From assembly GCA_041487355.1 (NCBI GenBank), contig JBGPND010000020.1:1-40807 (forward strand): a stretch of 40,807 bases of DNA, read 5' to 3'. The position numbers and the translations under genes are program-made. This stretch comes from JAMXLO01 sp041487355 (lineage in GTDB: Bacteria; Pseudomonadota; Alphaproteobacteria; Acetobacterales; Acetobacteraceae). Under the pieces are notes generated by a model. The model searched no databases, was not told where the DNA came from, and saw only the letters and a list, made by a program, of their open reading frames with translations. Below, one piece after another: positions 32,979-40,807 of this stretch; the first letter of the stretch is position 1, and each line of letters starts with the position of its first letter.

Positions 32979-34180
32979 ACGACGCCCCCGTTCGACACAA
33001 GAGCCACTTCACCCAATTCAAGTGGGACGATGCGCTGCGCCTCGACGAACAACTGACCGAGGAAGAGCGCGCGATCAGTGACGCCGCGCGCGACTACTGC
33101 CAGGAGAAGCTCTTCCCGCGCGTGATCGAGGCGAACCGGCACGAGATATTCCATCGCGAGATCATGAACGAGATGGGCGAGATGGGGTTCCTCGGCGCGA
33201 CGCTGCAGGGCTACGGCTGCGCCGGCGTGAACTACGTCAGCTACGGGCTGATCGCGCGCGAGGTGGAGCGGGTCGATTCCGGCTATCGCTCGGCATTTTC
33301 CGTGCAGTCCTCGCTGGTGATGTATCCGATCTGGGACTTCGGCTCCGAGGCGCAGAAGAAGAAATACCTGCCGAACCTGCGCAGCGGTGAATGGGTCGGC
33401 TGCTTCGGCCTGACCGAACCCGACGCAGGGTCCGACCCTGCGTCGATGCGCACGCGCGCCAAGCGTGTCGATGGCGGCTACGTGCTGAACGGCTCGAAGA
33501 CCTGGATCACCAACTCGCCGATCGCCGACGTGTTCGTGGTGTGGGCGAAGGACGACGCCGGCGATATCCGCGGCTTCATCCTGGAGAAGGGGATGCAGGG
33601 GCTGAGTACGCCGAAGATCGAGGGCAAGTTCTCGCTGCGCGCGTCCGTCACCGGCATGATCATGCTGGACAACGTGGCGGTCCCCGAAGATGCCATGCTT
33701 CCGGGTGTGAAGGGCCTGCGCGGGCCGTTCTCCTGTTTGAACAATGCCCGGTATGGCATTGCCTGGGGCGCGCTGGGTGCCGCCGAGTTCTGCTGGCACG
33801 CGGCGCGCGACTACACGCTGCAACGGATCATGTTCGGCCGGCCACTGGCGGCGACGCAGCTTATCCAGAAGAAGCTGGTCGACATGCAGACCGAGATCAC
33901 GCTCGGCCTGCAATCGGTGCTGCGGCTGGGCCGGCTGATCGATGAGGACAACGCCGCGCCCGAGATGATCAGCCTGCTGAAGCGCAACAACTGCGGCAAG
34001 GCGCTGGCGATCGTGCGCGAGGCGCGCGACATGCACGGCGGCAACGGCGTGGCGGACGAGTACCATGTGATCCGCCACGTGATGAACCTCGAAGCGGTGA
34101 ACACCTACGAGGGCACGCACGACGTCCACGCGCTGATCCTCGGCCGCGCGCAGACCGGCCTGTCGGCCTTCGGCGCCTGA
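32975..34180 (+). CDS. gcdH: Glutaryl-CoA dehydrogenase (acyl-CoA dehydrogenase family)
   Basis: 401 residues. It has YVSYGLIAREVERVDSGYRS, SVQSSLVMYPIWDFGSEAQK, CFGLTEPDAGSDPASMRTRA and VLNGSKTWITNSPIADVFVV. The C-terminal NTYEGTHDVHALILGRAQTG carries the catalytic base (Glu in YEGTHD). These are the standard landmarks of GcdH, which oxidises and decarboxylates glutaryl-CoA to crotonyl-CoA in lysine, tryptophan and benzoyl-CoA catabolism. FAD binds in the middle domain. The ATG overlaps the helicase stop by four bases, so it is translated from the same message, an odd functional pairing. A long palindrome starts 14 bases after its stop. Confidence 0.92.
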   Translation: MNDAPVRHKSHFTQFKWDDALRLDEQLTEEERAISDAARDYCQEKLFPRVIEANRHEIFHREIMNEMGEMGFLGATLQGYGCAGVNYVSYGLIAREVERVDSGYRSAFSVQSSLVMYPIWDFGSEAQKKKYLPNLRSGEWVGCFGLTEPDAGSDPASMRTRAKRVDGGYVLNGSKTWITNSPIADVFVVWAKDDAGDIRGFILEKGMQGLSTPKIEGKFSLRASVTGMIMLDNVAVPEDAMLPGVKGLRGPFSCLNNARYGIAWGALGAAEFCWHAARDYTLQRIMFGRPLAATQLIQKKLVDMQTEITLGLQSVLRLGRLIDEDNAAPEMISLLKRNNCGKALAIVREARDMHGGNGVADEYHVIRHVMNLEAVNTYEGTHDVHALILGRAQTGLSAFGA

Positions 34181-34194
34181 ACGCAAGAGCTGCT

Positions 34195-34290
34195 CCCCTC
34201 CCCCCAACCCCCTCCCGCAAGGGGAGGGGGAGTGCCGTACCTGCTGTACCTACTCCCCCTCCCCTTGCGGGAGGGGGTTGGGGGGAGGGG
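34195..34290. repeat. Long palindrome at the start of the methyltransferase gene
   Basis: Left arm 34195-34231 and right arm 34253-34290 are almost perfectly complementary (CCCCTCCCCCCAACCCC and its partner) around a ~21-base loop containing GTACC twice. It lies directly before the surviving part of the methyltransferase gene (from 34291). Related to the palindrome at 18896-18983. Confidence 0.9.
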
Positions 34291-35412
34291 TTCGCGGCGC
34301 TTCCCGATCCGGGCGCGGCGCGCGCCGCGCCGCCCTGCCCGCATTTCGGCGCCTGCGGCGGCTGCGCACTGCAACATTGGCGCGACGACGCCTATATCGC
34401 GTGGAAGACGGAGCTGCTGCGGACCGCGCTGCGCCGCGCGGGATACGCCGATGCTGTCCTCGCGGAGCCGGTGCGCATCAGGCCGGGCGAGCGCCGGCGC
34501 ATGGACCTCGCCGCGCGCCGTGCAGGCGGCAGGATCGTTCTCGGTCTGCATCGGCTGCGCAGCGCGGAGGTGGTGGACCTCGCCGAATGCCATGTGCTGC
34601 ATCCCGCGCTGGTGGCGCTGATCGCGCCGTTACGCGTTCTGTTGTCGCGGCTTCGCGGGCTCCGGCGCGAGGGCTCGGTGATCGCGAACCTGCTCGACAG
34701 CGGCCCCGATGTGTTGCTCCGTACCGATGGACCGCTGGACCTCGCCGACCGCGTCGCACTGACCGAGTTCGCGCGTGCGCATGGGCTGCCGCGCATCGCC
34801 TGGGCGCAAGGCAACGACGAGCCGGAGCCGGTCGCGGTCCTGCACCCGCCGACGACAACGCTCTCCGGCATCGGCATCACGCCGCCGCCCGGGGCCTTCC
34901 TGCAGGCTTCGGCATCGGGTGAGGCAGCGATCATCGCCGCCGTCCTCGATGCGCTTCCCGCCAAGGGCCGCATCGCGGAACTGTATGCCGGCTGCGGCAC
35001 CATCACATTCGCACTGGCGCGGCGGGCACGCGTCACCGCATGGGAGGGCGATCCGGTTTCGGTGTCCGCCCTGCGCACAGCAGCCAACCAGGCCGGCCTG
35101 TCTGGCCACATCGTGGTGACACAACGCGATCTGGCGCGTCAGCCGCTGCAAGCGAAGGAACTGGCCGGGTTCGCGGCCGTGGTGCTTGACCCACCCTTCG
35201 GCGGCGCCGCTGCCCAGGTCGCGCAGATCGCGGCAGCGAAAGTGCCAGGAGTCATCTATGTGAGCTGCAACCCCGCCACTCTGGCGCGCGACGCAAGACT
35301 GCTGTCGCAGGCGGGTTACCGCCTGTCATCGGCAACGCCGATCGACCAGTTCCTGTGGTCGAGCCGGCTGGAGGGCGTGATGGCGTTCAGCCGCTATAGC
35401 GGGTTCAGGTAA
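34291..35412 (+). CDS. RlmD/TrmA-family RNA m5U methyltransferase, N-terminally truncated, no normal start
   Basis: About 373 codons of continuous homology are visible. From PPCPHFGACGGCALQHW (C-x5-C-G-x-C, iron-sulfur motif of the RlmD group) the frame runs through IAELYAGCGTITFALA (SAM motif I), FAAVVLDPPFGGAA, and GVIYVSCNPATLARD (catalytic Cys) to LEGVMAFSRYSGF. The TRAM-like N-terminal ~60 residues are absent. No ATG, GTG or TTG lies in frame between the stop of a preceding frame and the GTG at 34471, which is past the Fe-S motif. The palindrome 34195-34290 replaces the expected beginning. Either a GTG start makes a protein lacking the Fe-S ligands, or a rare start is used, or the gene is dead. 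Coordinates here begin where homology does. Confidence 0.75.
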   Translation, partial: FAALPDPGAARAAPPCPHFGACGGCALQHWRDDAYIAWKTELLRTALRRAGYADAVLAEPVRIRPGERRRMDLAARRAGGRIVLGLHRLRSAEVVDLAECHVLHPALVALIAPLRVLLSRLRGLRREGSVIANLLDSGPDVLLRTDGPLDLADRVALTEFARAHGLPRIAWAQGNDEPEPVAVLHPPTTTLSGIGITPPPGAFLQASASGEAAIIAAVLDALPAKGRIAELYAGCGTITFALARRARVTAWEGDPVSVSALRTAANQAGLSGHIVVTQRDLARQPLQAKELAGFAAVVLDPPFGGAAAQVAQIAAAKVPGVIYVSCNPATLARDARLLSQAGYRLSSATPIDQFLWSSRLEGVMAFSRYSGFR

Positions 35413-35441
35413 CCGGAAACGCCAGCGGGCCTCGCCAGTCG

Positions 35442-35529
35442 TGATGGGTATCGCTGCGCTCAACCCATCCTACGGGTTCCGGAGTAGCGGCGTAGGTGTA
35501 GGAAGGGTTGAGCAAAGCGAAACCCATCA
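35442..35529. repeat. Palindrome at a convergent junction (GATGGGTATCGCTGCGCTCAAC family)
   Basis: Left arm about 35442-35473 and right arm 35498-35529 pair imperfectly (TGATGGGT ... ACCCATCA ends match; inside, GCTGCGCTCAACCCATCCTAC against GTAGGAAGGGTTGAGCAAAG). It separates the methyltransferase stop (35412) from the sufA stop (35563) and could end both transcripts. No other feature is seen in 35413-35562. Confidence 0.85.
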
Positions 35530-35562
35530 TTCGGGCGAGATTCCAGTTATGCTGAACGTGCG

Positions 35563-35934
35563 CTAGACGTGGAAGCTCTCGCCGCAGCCGCAGCGGCCCT
35601 TCTCGTTCGGGTTGGTGAAGGTGAAGCCGGATGTCAGCGCCTTCACCTCATAGTCCATCACCGTGCCGATCAGGAACAGGCTGGCCTTGCGGTCCACCAG
35701 CACTGTCAGGCCCTTGTCGTTGACTACCTCATCGCTGGGCGCTGGCGCGTCGGTCCAGGTCATGTCGTAGGACAGTCCGGAACAGCCTTTCGTCTTCACG
35801 CCGATGCGCAGCAGCTTGCCCTGCTCGCCCTTGGCGTAGAGCGAACGCAGACGGTCGGCCGCGGCATCGGTCAGCGTCATCAGCTGCGGCAGCGCGCGGG
35901 GCTTGCGAGGGGCGGTGGTGGTTGTCGTGCTCAT
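35563..35934 (-). CDS. sufA: SufA/IscA-type iron-sulfur carrier
   Basis: 123 residues. The A-type motif cysteines are C51 (TKGCSGLSY), C115 and C117 (GRCGCGESF). This protein receives Fe-S clusters from the SufBCD scaffold and delivers them to target proteins. A Thr-rich, Pro-containing N-terminus (residues 1-17) precedes the fold. Last gene of the suf operon, 22 bp after sufT. The ATG at 35934 is the only start near the fold. Transcription likely ends at the palindrome 35442-35529. Confidence 0.9.
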   Translation of the reverse strand: MSTTTTTAPRKPRALPQLMTLTDAAADRLRSLYAKGEQGKLLRIGVKTKGCSGLSYDMTWTDAPAPSDEVVNDKGLTVLVDRKASLFLIGTVMDYEVKALTSGFTFTNPNEKGRCGCGESFHV

Positions 35935-35956
35935 GGCTCGCTCGATATCGTGTCGA

Positions 35957-36307
35957 TCAGAACATGTTCAACTGCAGGCGGGCTTCTTCGCTCATCCGGC
36001 TTGGGTCCCAGGGCGGATCCCAGACGGTCTCCACGTCACAGGACGTGACGCCAGGCACTGCCATGACGGCGTTGTGCACCTGCTCCGGCAGTTCCTGCGC
36101 GGAGGGACAGGCAGGCGCGGTCAGCGTCATCTCAACTTTCACCGCGCCGTCGTCGCCGATGTCGATCGTGTAGATCAGCCCCAGCTCGTAGATGTTCACC
36201 GGGATTTCCGGATCGTACACCTCGGCGATCGCGGCAATCACGATGTCCTCGGTCGGCTTCGGCTGCGTCTCGCCGTCCGGTGTCCAGGCGGCATGAGTTT
36301 GGCTCAT
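35957..36307 (-). CDS. sufT: SufT/MIP18-family Fe-S maturation protein
   Basis: 116 residues. DPEIPVNIYELGLIY (32-46) is the DUF59/MIP18 core, and TAPACPSA with C67 is the conserved cysteine. SufT-type proteins aid Fe-S protein maturation alongside Suf. The ATG at 36307 is two bases past the sufU stop and is favoured over an in-frame start at 36337 that would lie inside sufU. It is translated from the suf message between sufU and sufA. Confidence 0.88.
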   Translation of the reverse strand: MSQTHAAWTPDGETQPKPTEDIVIAAIAEVYDPEIPVNIYELGLIYTIDIGDDGAVKVEMTLTAPACPSAQELPEQVHNAVMAVPGVTSCDVETVWDPPWDPSRMSEEARLQLNMF

Positions 36308-36308
36308 G

Positions 36309-36785
36309 TCATTCACTGCTCGCCTCCTTGCCGCCATCCAATGCGGCGACCAATGCGTGCCACGCCAGCGTCGCGCATTTCACCCGCGACGGGTACTCGT
36401 GCACGCCGGCCAGCGGCTCCAGGCGTTCCAGCGGTTCGGCCAGCGCAGCGTCGCAATGCGGGCACTTGCCAGTGCGCGCCATCTCGCGGAACGCGTCGAA
36501 CAGCGCGTGCGTGTCGGCCTTGCTGCGGCCGATCACGGTCTCGGCCATAAGGTCAGCCGAGGCGACGCTGATCGCGCAGCCGCGCGCCTCGAAGCTCGTG
36601 TCGGCGATCGTGCCGTCAGGGGCGTATTTCACCCACACCTCGATGCGGTCGCCGCACATCGGGTTGTCGCCCTTCGCGGTAGCATCGAAGCTCTCCAGCC
36701 GCCGCGCATGCCGCGGTCGCCGGCCGTGATCCAGGATCACTTCCTGATAGAGATCGCGCAGGTCGTCGAACGTGTCTGCCGGCAT
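36309..36785 (-). CDS. sufU: SufU, NifU-like Fe-S/sulfur-transfer protein
   Basis: 158 residues. The conserved ligands are C44 and D46 (NPMCGDRI), C70 (ARGCAIS) and C137 (RVKCATL), a zinc or iron-sulfur site of the SufU family. C108 and C111 (GKCPHC) lie in the loop before the last cysteine. SufU accepts sulfur from SufS or acts as a scaffold. Its ATG overlaps the sufS stop by one base (TGATG), indicating coupled translation. Confidence 0.9.
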   Translation of the reverse strand: MPADTFDDLRDLYQEVILDHGRRPRHARRLESFDATAKGDNPMCGDRIEVWVKYAPDGTIADTSFEARGCAISVASADLMAETVIGRSKADTHALFDAFREMARTGKCPHCDAALAEPLERLEPLAGVHEYPSRVKCATLAWHALVAALDGGKEASSE

Positions 36786-38029
36786 CAGGCGAAGAACTCC
36801 CGCACGCGGGTGAGCGTGTCAGCCAGATAGTCGATTTCGTCATGCGTCGTGTAGATCGCGAAGCTGGCGCGCGCCGTGCTTTCCAGGCCGAACCGGTGCA
36901 TCAGCGGCTCGGCGCAGTGATGCCCCGCGCGCACCGCGATGCCCTGGCGGTCCAGCAGCGTCGCCACGTCGTGCGCATGCGCGCGGTCAAGCGTGAACGA
37001 CACCACCCCGCCACGGTCCTGCGCGCGGCCGAGTATGTGCACACCCTCGATCGCACCGAGCCGTGCCAGAGCGTGATCGATCAGCGCCGTCTCATGCGCG
37101 GCGATCGCGTCGTAGCCGATCGACTGCACGTAATCGATCGCGGCCTTCAGCCCGATGCCTTCCAGGATCGGCGGCGTGCCGGCCTCGAACTTGTGCGGCA
37201 CCTCGGCCCAGGTGGAGCGCTCATAGGAAACCGAGGAAATCATCTCTCCGCCGCCGAGGAAGGGCGGCATCGCATCCAGCAATTCGCGCCGGCCCCACAG
37301 CACGCCGATGCCCGTCGGCCCATACAGCTTGTGGCCGGTGAAGGCGTAGAAGTCGCAGCCCAGCGCCTGCACGTCGACGCGCCGGTGCACCACCGCCTGT
37401 GCGCCGTCGAACAGCACCTTGGCGCCATGCGCATGCGCGATCTGCACGATGCGCTCGGCCGGCGTGTACGTGCCGAGTACGTTGGACATATGCGTCATCG
37501 ACACCAGCCCGACCTTGCCGTCATCCAGCAGAGCCTCGAACGCGTCCATGTCCAGCTCGCCGGCATCGGTGATCGGCGCGACACGCAGCTCGATGCCGCG
37601 ATCGGCACGCAACAACTGCCAGGGAACGATGTTGGAGTGGTGCTCCATCCCGGAGATCAGCACCGCCTGCCCCGGCTTCAGCACGCCGCGGCCATAGCTG
37701 TGCGCCATCAGGTTGAGCGATTCGGTGATGTTGCGGGTGATCACGATCTCGTGCCGATCCGGCGCGTTCAGCAGCGCCGCCACGGCATCGCGCGCCGCCT
37801 CGTAAGCATCGGTGGTACGCTCGCTCATCCAGTGCAGGCCGCGATGCACGTTGGCGTATTGCGTCTCCATCGCCTCGCGCATCGCATCGATCACCACGCG
37901 CGGCTTCTGCGCCGAGGCGGCGCTGTCAAGGAACACCAGAGGCTTGCCGCGGATCTTCTGGCGCAGAATCGGAAAGTCCTCGCGGATGCGGGCGACGTCC
38001 AGCATGGCGGGACGGGTCGTGACGTTCAT
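36785..38029 (-). CDS. sufS: Cysteine desulfurase SufS
   Basis: 414 residues from ATG 38029, which overlaps the sufD stop (ATGA). Class V aminotransferase fold: K234 in TGHKLYGPTG binds pyridoxal phosphate and C372 in RAGHHCAEP forms the persulfide. Other landmarks: FLDSAASAQKP, EHHSNIVPWQLL and FDGAQAVVHRRVDV. It takes sulfur from cysteine for cluster assembly and is paired with SufU. The longer frame to 38227 would run through sufD and is rejected. Length is usual. Confidence 0.92.
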   Translation of the reverse strand: MNVTTRPAMLDVARIREDFPILRQKIRGKPLVFLDSAASAQKPRVVIDAMREAMETQYANVHRGLHWMSERTTDAYEAARDAVAALLNAPDRHEIVITRNITESLNLMAHSYGRGVLKPGQAVLISGMEHHSNIVPWQLLRADRGIELRVAPITDAGELDMDAFEALLDDGKVGLVSMTHMSNVLGTYTPAERIVQIAHAHGAKVLFDGAQAVVHRRVDVQALGCDFYAFTGHKLYGPTGIGVLWGRRELLDAMPPFLGGGEMISSVSYERSTWAEVPHKFEAGTPPILEGIGLKAAIDYVQSIGYDAIAAHETALIDHALARLGAIEGVHILGRAQDRGGVVSFTLDRAHAHDVATLLDRQGIAVRAGHHCAEPLMHRFGLESTARASFAIYTTHDEIDYLADTLTRVREFFA

Positions 38030-39291
38030 GCGGCCTGCCTCCCCCACCAGTTCTCCACCGCGTGCCCCAGCACGTCGCGGACCTGTTCGTGCGTCACCGC
38101 ATCCAGTGCCTCGGCGAGAAACGCCCGCACCAGGATGGAACGCGCCTCGGCATCGGGAATCCCGCGGCTTCGCAGGTAGAACAACTGATCGGCATCCAGC
38201 TCGCCCACCGTCGCGCCGTGGCTGCACTTCACATCGTCGGCGAAGATCTCCAGCTCGGGCTTGGTGTCGATCTCGGCGTCGGGCGACAGCAGCAGCGCCT
38301 GGTTCATCTGGTAGCCGTCGGTCTTCTGTGCAGTGCGCGCGACCTCGATGCGACCCTGGAATACGCCCTGCGAGCGTCCCGCCAGCACATTCTTCACCGT
38401 CTGCCGCGAGGTGCAGGACGGCGCAATATGCTTCACCACAGTCGTGAAGTCGGCATGCTGCACGCCGCCGAGCAACTGCGCGCCGTTGAGATGCGTGATT
38501 CCCTTCGCGCCGATCAACCGAGCATGCACTTCCGTGCGCACGATGCGTGCCCCGACGTTCAGTGCGAAGCTGTCATACGTGCCGCGCTCGGCGATTTCCG
38601 CATACAGCGTGGACAGGTGGAACGCTGTTGGCGACTCGTTCTGCAGGCGCACATGCGTGAACGCGGCGTCCTCCGCCACGCGCACCTCGATGACCGGGTT
38701 GTGCAGATACGTACCATCGCCGAGTGAGAGCTCCAGCAGGGTCAGGCGCGCACCGGCCGCCAGGTGGATCGCATGACGTGGGTGGAACGCGGCTGCATCG
38801 GTTGCCAGGCTCACCAGAAGCAGCAGCCCTGCATCGATACCTTCTGGTATGGCGAGCGAAGCGCCGTCTTCCGCCAGCATGGTGTTCAGCGCCACCAGCG
38901 GCTCGCTATCGGGGCGTGCCAGCGTGCCGAACCCGGCATGATCGGCGAACCGGGTGACGCCGACTGCCGCCGGCAGCGCTGACAGCTCGGGGCGGAACTG
39001 ACCGTCGACGAAGACGATGCGCGGTGCATCGATCCGTGGCAGGCGCGCGAGCAAACTGCTGTCGCCGACGAGCGGCGTCAGCGGTTGATGGAATGCAGCG
39101 TCGGCGACGGGACGCAGGCTGGTGTATTTCCACGCCTCCTCGCGCCGCCCCGATGTGGCACCCGGCAGCCCCGCGCGACGAAACGCATCGGCTGCCGCCA
39201 GGCGCTGGCGCGGGTCGCCAGGCAGACTTTCGCGCAACCTCTCGAAGCGGGAGAGGAAGCCGCCGATGCCGGTTTGCACTGGTGCGGTCAT
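38026..39291 (-). CDS. sufD: SufD, Fe-S assembly scaffold subunit
   Basis: 421 residues. Landmarks: REEAWKYTSLRPV near the N-terminus, a central beta-helix region, GVFQGRIEVARTAQKTDGYQ and NQALLLSPDAEIDTKPELEI, and the Suf domain DVKCSHGATVGELDADQLFY that matches SufB/D proteins. It forms the SufBC2D scaffold with SufB and SufC. The gene lies 154 bp downstream of sufC; a palindrome fills that gap. The stop overlaps the sufS ATG. Confidence 0.9.
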   Translation of the reverse strand: MTAPVQTGIGGFLSRFERLRESLPGDPRQRLAAADAFRRAGLPGATSGRREEAWKYTSLRPVADAAFHQPLTPLVGDSSLLARLPRIDAPRIVFVDGQFRPELSALPAAVGVTRFADHAGFGTLARPDSEPLVALNTMLAEDGASLAIPEGIDAGLLLLVSLATDAAAFHPRHAIHLAAGARLTLLELSLGDGTYLHNPVIEVRVAEDAAFTHVRLQNESPTAFHLSTLYAEIAERGTYDSFALNVGARIVRTEVHARLIGAKGITHLNGAQLLGGVQHADFTTVVKHIAPSCTSRQTVKNVLAGRSQGVFQGRIEVARTAQKTDGYQMNQALLLSPDAEIDTKPELEIFADDVKCSHGATVGELDADQLFYLRSRGIPDAEARSILVRAFLAEALDAVTHEQVRDVLGHAVENWWGRQAA

Positions 39292-39330
39292 GCCAGCACC
39301 GCCAGCCCTGACACGAACCGTGCCCGCTCG

Positions 39331-39415
39331 TCATGGTCGGCGAAGGCGGGCGATCCACGTCTTTCCAGCGTTCGGCACAGCAAAGACGTGGATGGCCGGC
39401 CTTCGCCGACCATGA
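39331..39415. repeat. Palindrome between sufC and sufD
   Basis: Arms at 39331-39364 (TCATGGTCGGCGAAGGCGGG...) and 39382-39415 pair with a few mismatches around CAGCGTTCGGCACAGC. It is transcribed in mid-operon and would fold into a strong hairpin, which may stabilise or separate parts of the suf message. Confidence 0.85.
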
Positions 39416-39445
39416 CGGTGGAGGGCGGGGGCGGGGACGCCAGCA

Positions 39446-40195
39446 TCACGCCGCCTCCGCGACCATGCCGGCGTAGCCCTTGGCTTCCAGTTCGTGCGCC
39501 AGTTCGGGACCGCCGGAGCGGATGATCCGGCCGCCGGCCAGCACATGCACGCGGTCGGGCACGATATGGTTGAGCAGGCGCTGATAGTGGGTGATCACCA
39601 GCGCGGAAAATTCCGGCCCCCGCAGCGCATTCACGCCATCGGCGACGATCTTCAGCGCGTCGATGTCGAGCCCGCTGTCGGTCTCGTCCAGGATCGCAAG
39701 CTTCGGCCGCAGGATCGCCATCTGCAGCACCTCGTTGCGCTTCTTCTCGCCGCCGGAGAACCCGACATTCACGTTCCGCCGCAGCATGTCGTCCGGCATT
39801 GCCAGCCGCTTGGTCTCGGCACGAGCCAGCTTCAGGAACTGCACAGCGTCCAGCTCGCTTTCGCCACGCGAGCGGCGCAGCGCATTCAGCGCGGTGCGCA
39901 GGAAGTTGGCATTGCCGACGCCAGGCAGCTCCACAGGATACTGGAACGCCAGGAACACGCCTGCCACGGCACGCTCCTCCGGCGCCATCGCCAGCAGGTC
40001 GCGGCCATCGAACGTTACCGAGCCGCCGGTGACCGCATAGTCCGCACGGCCCGACAGCACATAGGCAAGCGTCGACTTGCCGGAGCCATTCGGCCCCATG
40101 ATCGCGTGCACCTCGCCCTGCGGCACCGTGAGGTCGATGCCCTGCAGGATCGGCTTGTCGTCGATGGCGGCGGAAAGGCCGCGAATTTCCAGCAT
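39446..40195 (-). CDS. sufC: SufC, ABC-type ATPase of Fe-S assembly
   Basis: 249 residues: Walker A GPNGSGKS (34-41), signature FSGGEKKR (146-153) and Walker B LAILDETDSGLD (167-178), with SufC-typical ETDSGLD. It is the ATPase of the SufBCD scaffold in the cytosol and drives conformational change. ATG 40195 starts the fold with no spare residues; it lies 14 bp after sufB, in order sufB-sufC-sufD. No key residue is missing. Confidence 0.93.
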   Translation of the reverse strand: MLEIRGLSAAIDDKPILQGIDLTVPQGEVHAIMGPNGSGKSTLAYVLSGRADYAVTGGSVTFDGRDLLAMAPEERAVAGVFLAFQYPVELPGVGNANFLRTALNALRRSRGESELDAVQFLKLARAETKRLAMPDDMLRRNVNVGFSGGEKKRNEVLQMAILRPKLAILDETDSGLDIDALKIVADGVNALRGPEFSALVITHYQRLLNHIVPDRVHVLAGGRIIRSGGPELAHELEAKGYAGMVAEAA

Positions 40196-40209
40196 AATAC
40201 CTGTGTCCC

Positions 40210-40807
40210 TTAACCCACGGAGCCTTCCAGGCTCACCGCCAGCAGCTTCTGCGCCTCGACGGCGAACTCCATCGGCAGCTCCTTCAACACTTCCTTGCAG
40301 AATCCGTTGACGATCAGGTTCACCGCGTCCTCTTCCGACAGTCCCCGCTGGCGGCAATAGAACAACTGATCGTCGGCGATCTTCGAGGTGGTCGCCTCGT
40401 GCTCCACCTTCGCCGTAGGGTTGCGGCTTTCGATGTACGGCACGGTGTGCGCGCCACAGCAGTCGCCGATCAGCAGCGAATCGCACTGTGTATGGTTGCG
40501 CGCGCCGGAAGCCTGCGGCAGCACGCGTACCAGGCCGCGATAGGTGTTGTTGGAGCGGCCGGCGCTGATCCCCTTGGAGACGATCGTGCTCTTCGTCCGC
40601 TTGCCGATATGGATCATCTTGGTGCCGGTATCGGCCTGCTGGCAATTGTTGGTCACCGCCACCGAGTAGAACTCGCCGACGCTGTCGTCGCCCTGCAACA
40701 CGCAGGACGGATACTTCCAGGTGATCGCCGATCCGGTCTCCACCTGCGTCCAGGAGATTTTGCTCCGCGCGCCCCGGCACGCGCCGCGCTTGGTGACGAA
40801 GTTGTAG
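40210..40807 (-). CDS. sufB: SufB, Fe-S assembly scaffold subunit (C-terminal part; gene runs off the right edge)
   Basis: About 198 C-terminal residues are present: YNFVTKRGACRGARSKISWT at the edge, then PSCVLQGDDSVGEFYSVAVT, KGISAGRSNNTYRGLVRVLP and NHTQCDSLLIGDCCGAHTVP (cluster-region cysteines), and the Suf domain KVEHEATTSKIADDQLFYCR. SufB carries the nascent cluster with SufC and SufD. It is the most upstream suf gene seen; any regulator before it lies outside the window. Confidence 0.92.
   Translation of the reverse strand, partial: YNFVTKRGACRGARSKISWTQVETGSAITWKYPSCVLQGDDSVGEFYSVAVTNNCQQADTGTKMIHIGKRTKSTIVSKGISAGRSNNTYRGLVRVLPQASGARNHTQCDSLLIGDCCGAHTVPYIESRNPTAKVEHEATTSKIADDQLFYCRQRGLSEEDAVNLIVNGFCKEVLKELPMEFAVEAQKLLAVSLEGSVG

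Noticed and set aside
1..40807. tRNA or rRNA genes, phage or insertion-sequence transposases
   Set aside because: I looked for cloverleaf-like patterns, rRNA motifs and DDE/HUH signatures and saw none. A tRNAscan/Infernal run would be needed to exclude small RNA genes.

Overview
The window is high-GC DNA with strong G/C at third codon positions. It most likely comes from an alphaproteobacterium of the Acetobacteraceae/Rhodospirillales type. Pointers are a Hint-domain surface protein, an alphaproteobacterial suf operon, a liv-type transporter whose binding protein carries a twin-arginine-like leader, and many GC-rich intergenic palindromes whose spurious translations read like PGLDPG or ASLRSSQ. 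The species cannot be named from the sequence alone.

Layout. 1-1.5 kb: the N-terminal part of an ADP-forming acyl-CoA synthetase-like gene (minus strand), then a decayed nadC fragment. 1.6-6.9 kb: an accessory strip whose 2.1-4.3 kb part is visibly richer in A/T. It holds a Phd-type antitoxin with only a stub of a PIN toxin, an intact MNT/HEPN pair, a P-loop kinase coupled to a secreted protein, a small monooxygenase, a ThuA-like protein, a HEPN remnant broken by a stop codon, and an unknown protein with a palindrome inside its reading frame. 7.2-15.9 kb: an HSL-type esterase, a five-gene branched-chain amino acid/amide ABC transporter (livG-livF-binding protein-livH-livM, minus), a CitE-like lyase, a Hint-domain protein, a small exported protein and a cupin. 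16-25.3 kb: a complete tripartite RND exporter operon (outer membrane factor, adaptor, two different RND pumps, MdtABC-like). 25.3-29 kb: a phosphonate-type transporter phnC-phnD-phnE-phnE (minus). 29.1-31.2 kb: an exported Pro/Tyr-repeat protein coupled to a GH15 enzyme lacking most of its usual N-terminal domain. 31.3-35.4 kb: a DEAD-box helicase coupled to a glutaryl-CoA dehydrogenase, then an RlmD/TrmA-family RNA methyltransferase with no normal start. 35.5-40.8 kb: the suf iron-sulfur operon sufB(partial)-C-D-S-U-T-A (minus).

The most striking feature is the set of palindromic elements, at least a dozen in several sequence families. They occupy gaps inside operons and convergent junctions, and repeatedly touch translation starts: the phnE start codon lies inside one arm, the phnC and mdtB-like Shine-Dalgarno sequences overlap an arm, and the methyltransferase lost its start where one sits. 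No complete, clearly novel defence or biosynthetic system is evident. The best candidates for new biology are the palindrome/translation-start association, the kinase plus secreted protein pair, and the truncated GH15 and methyltransferase genes.
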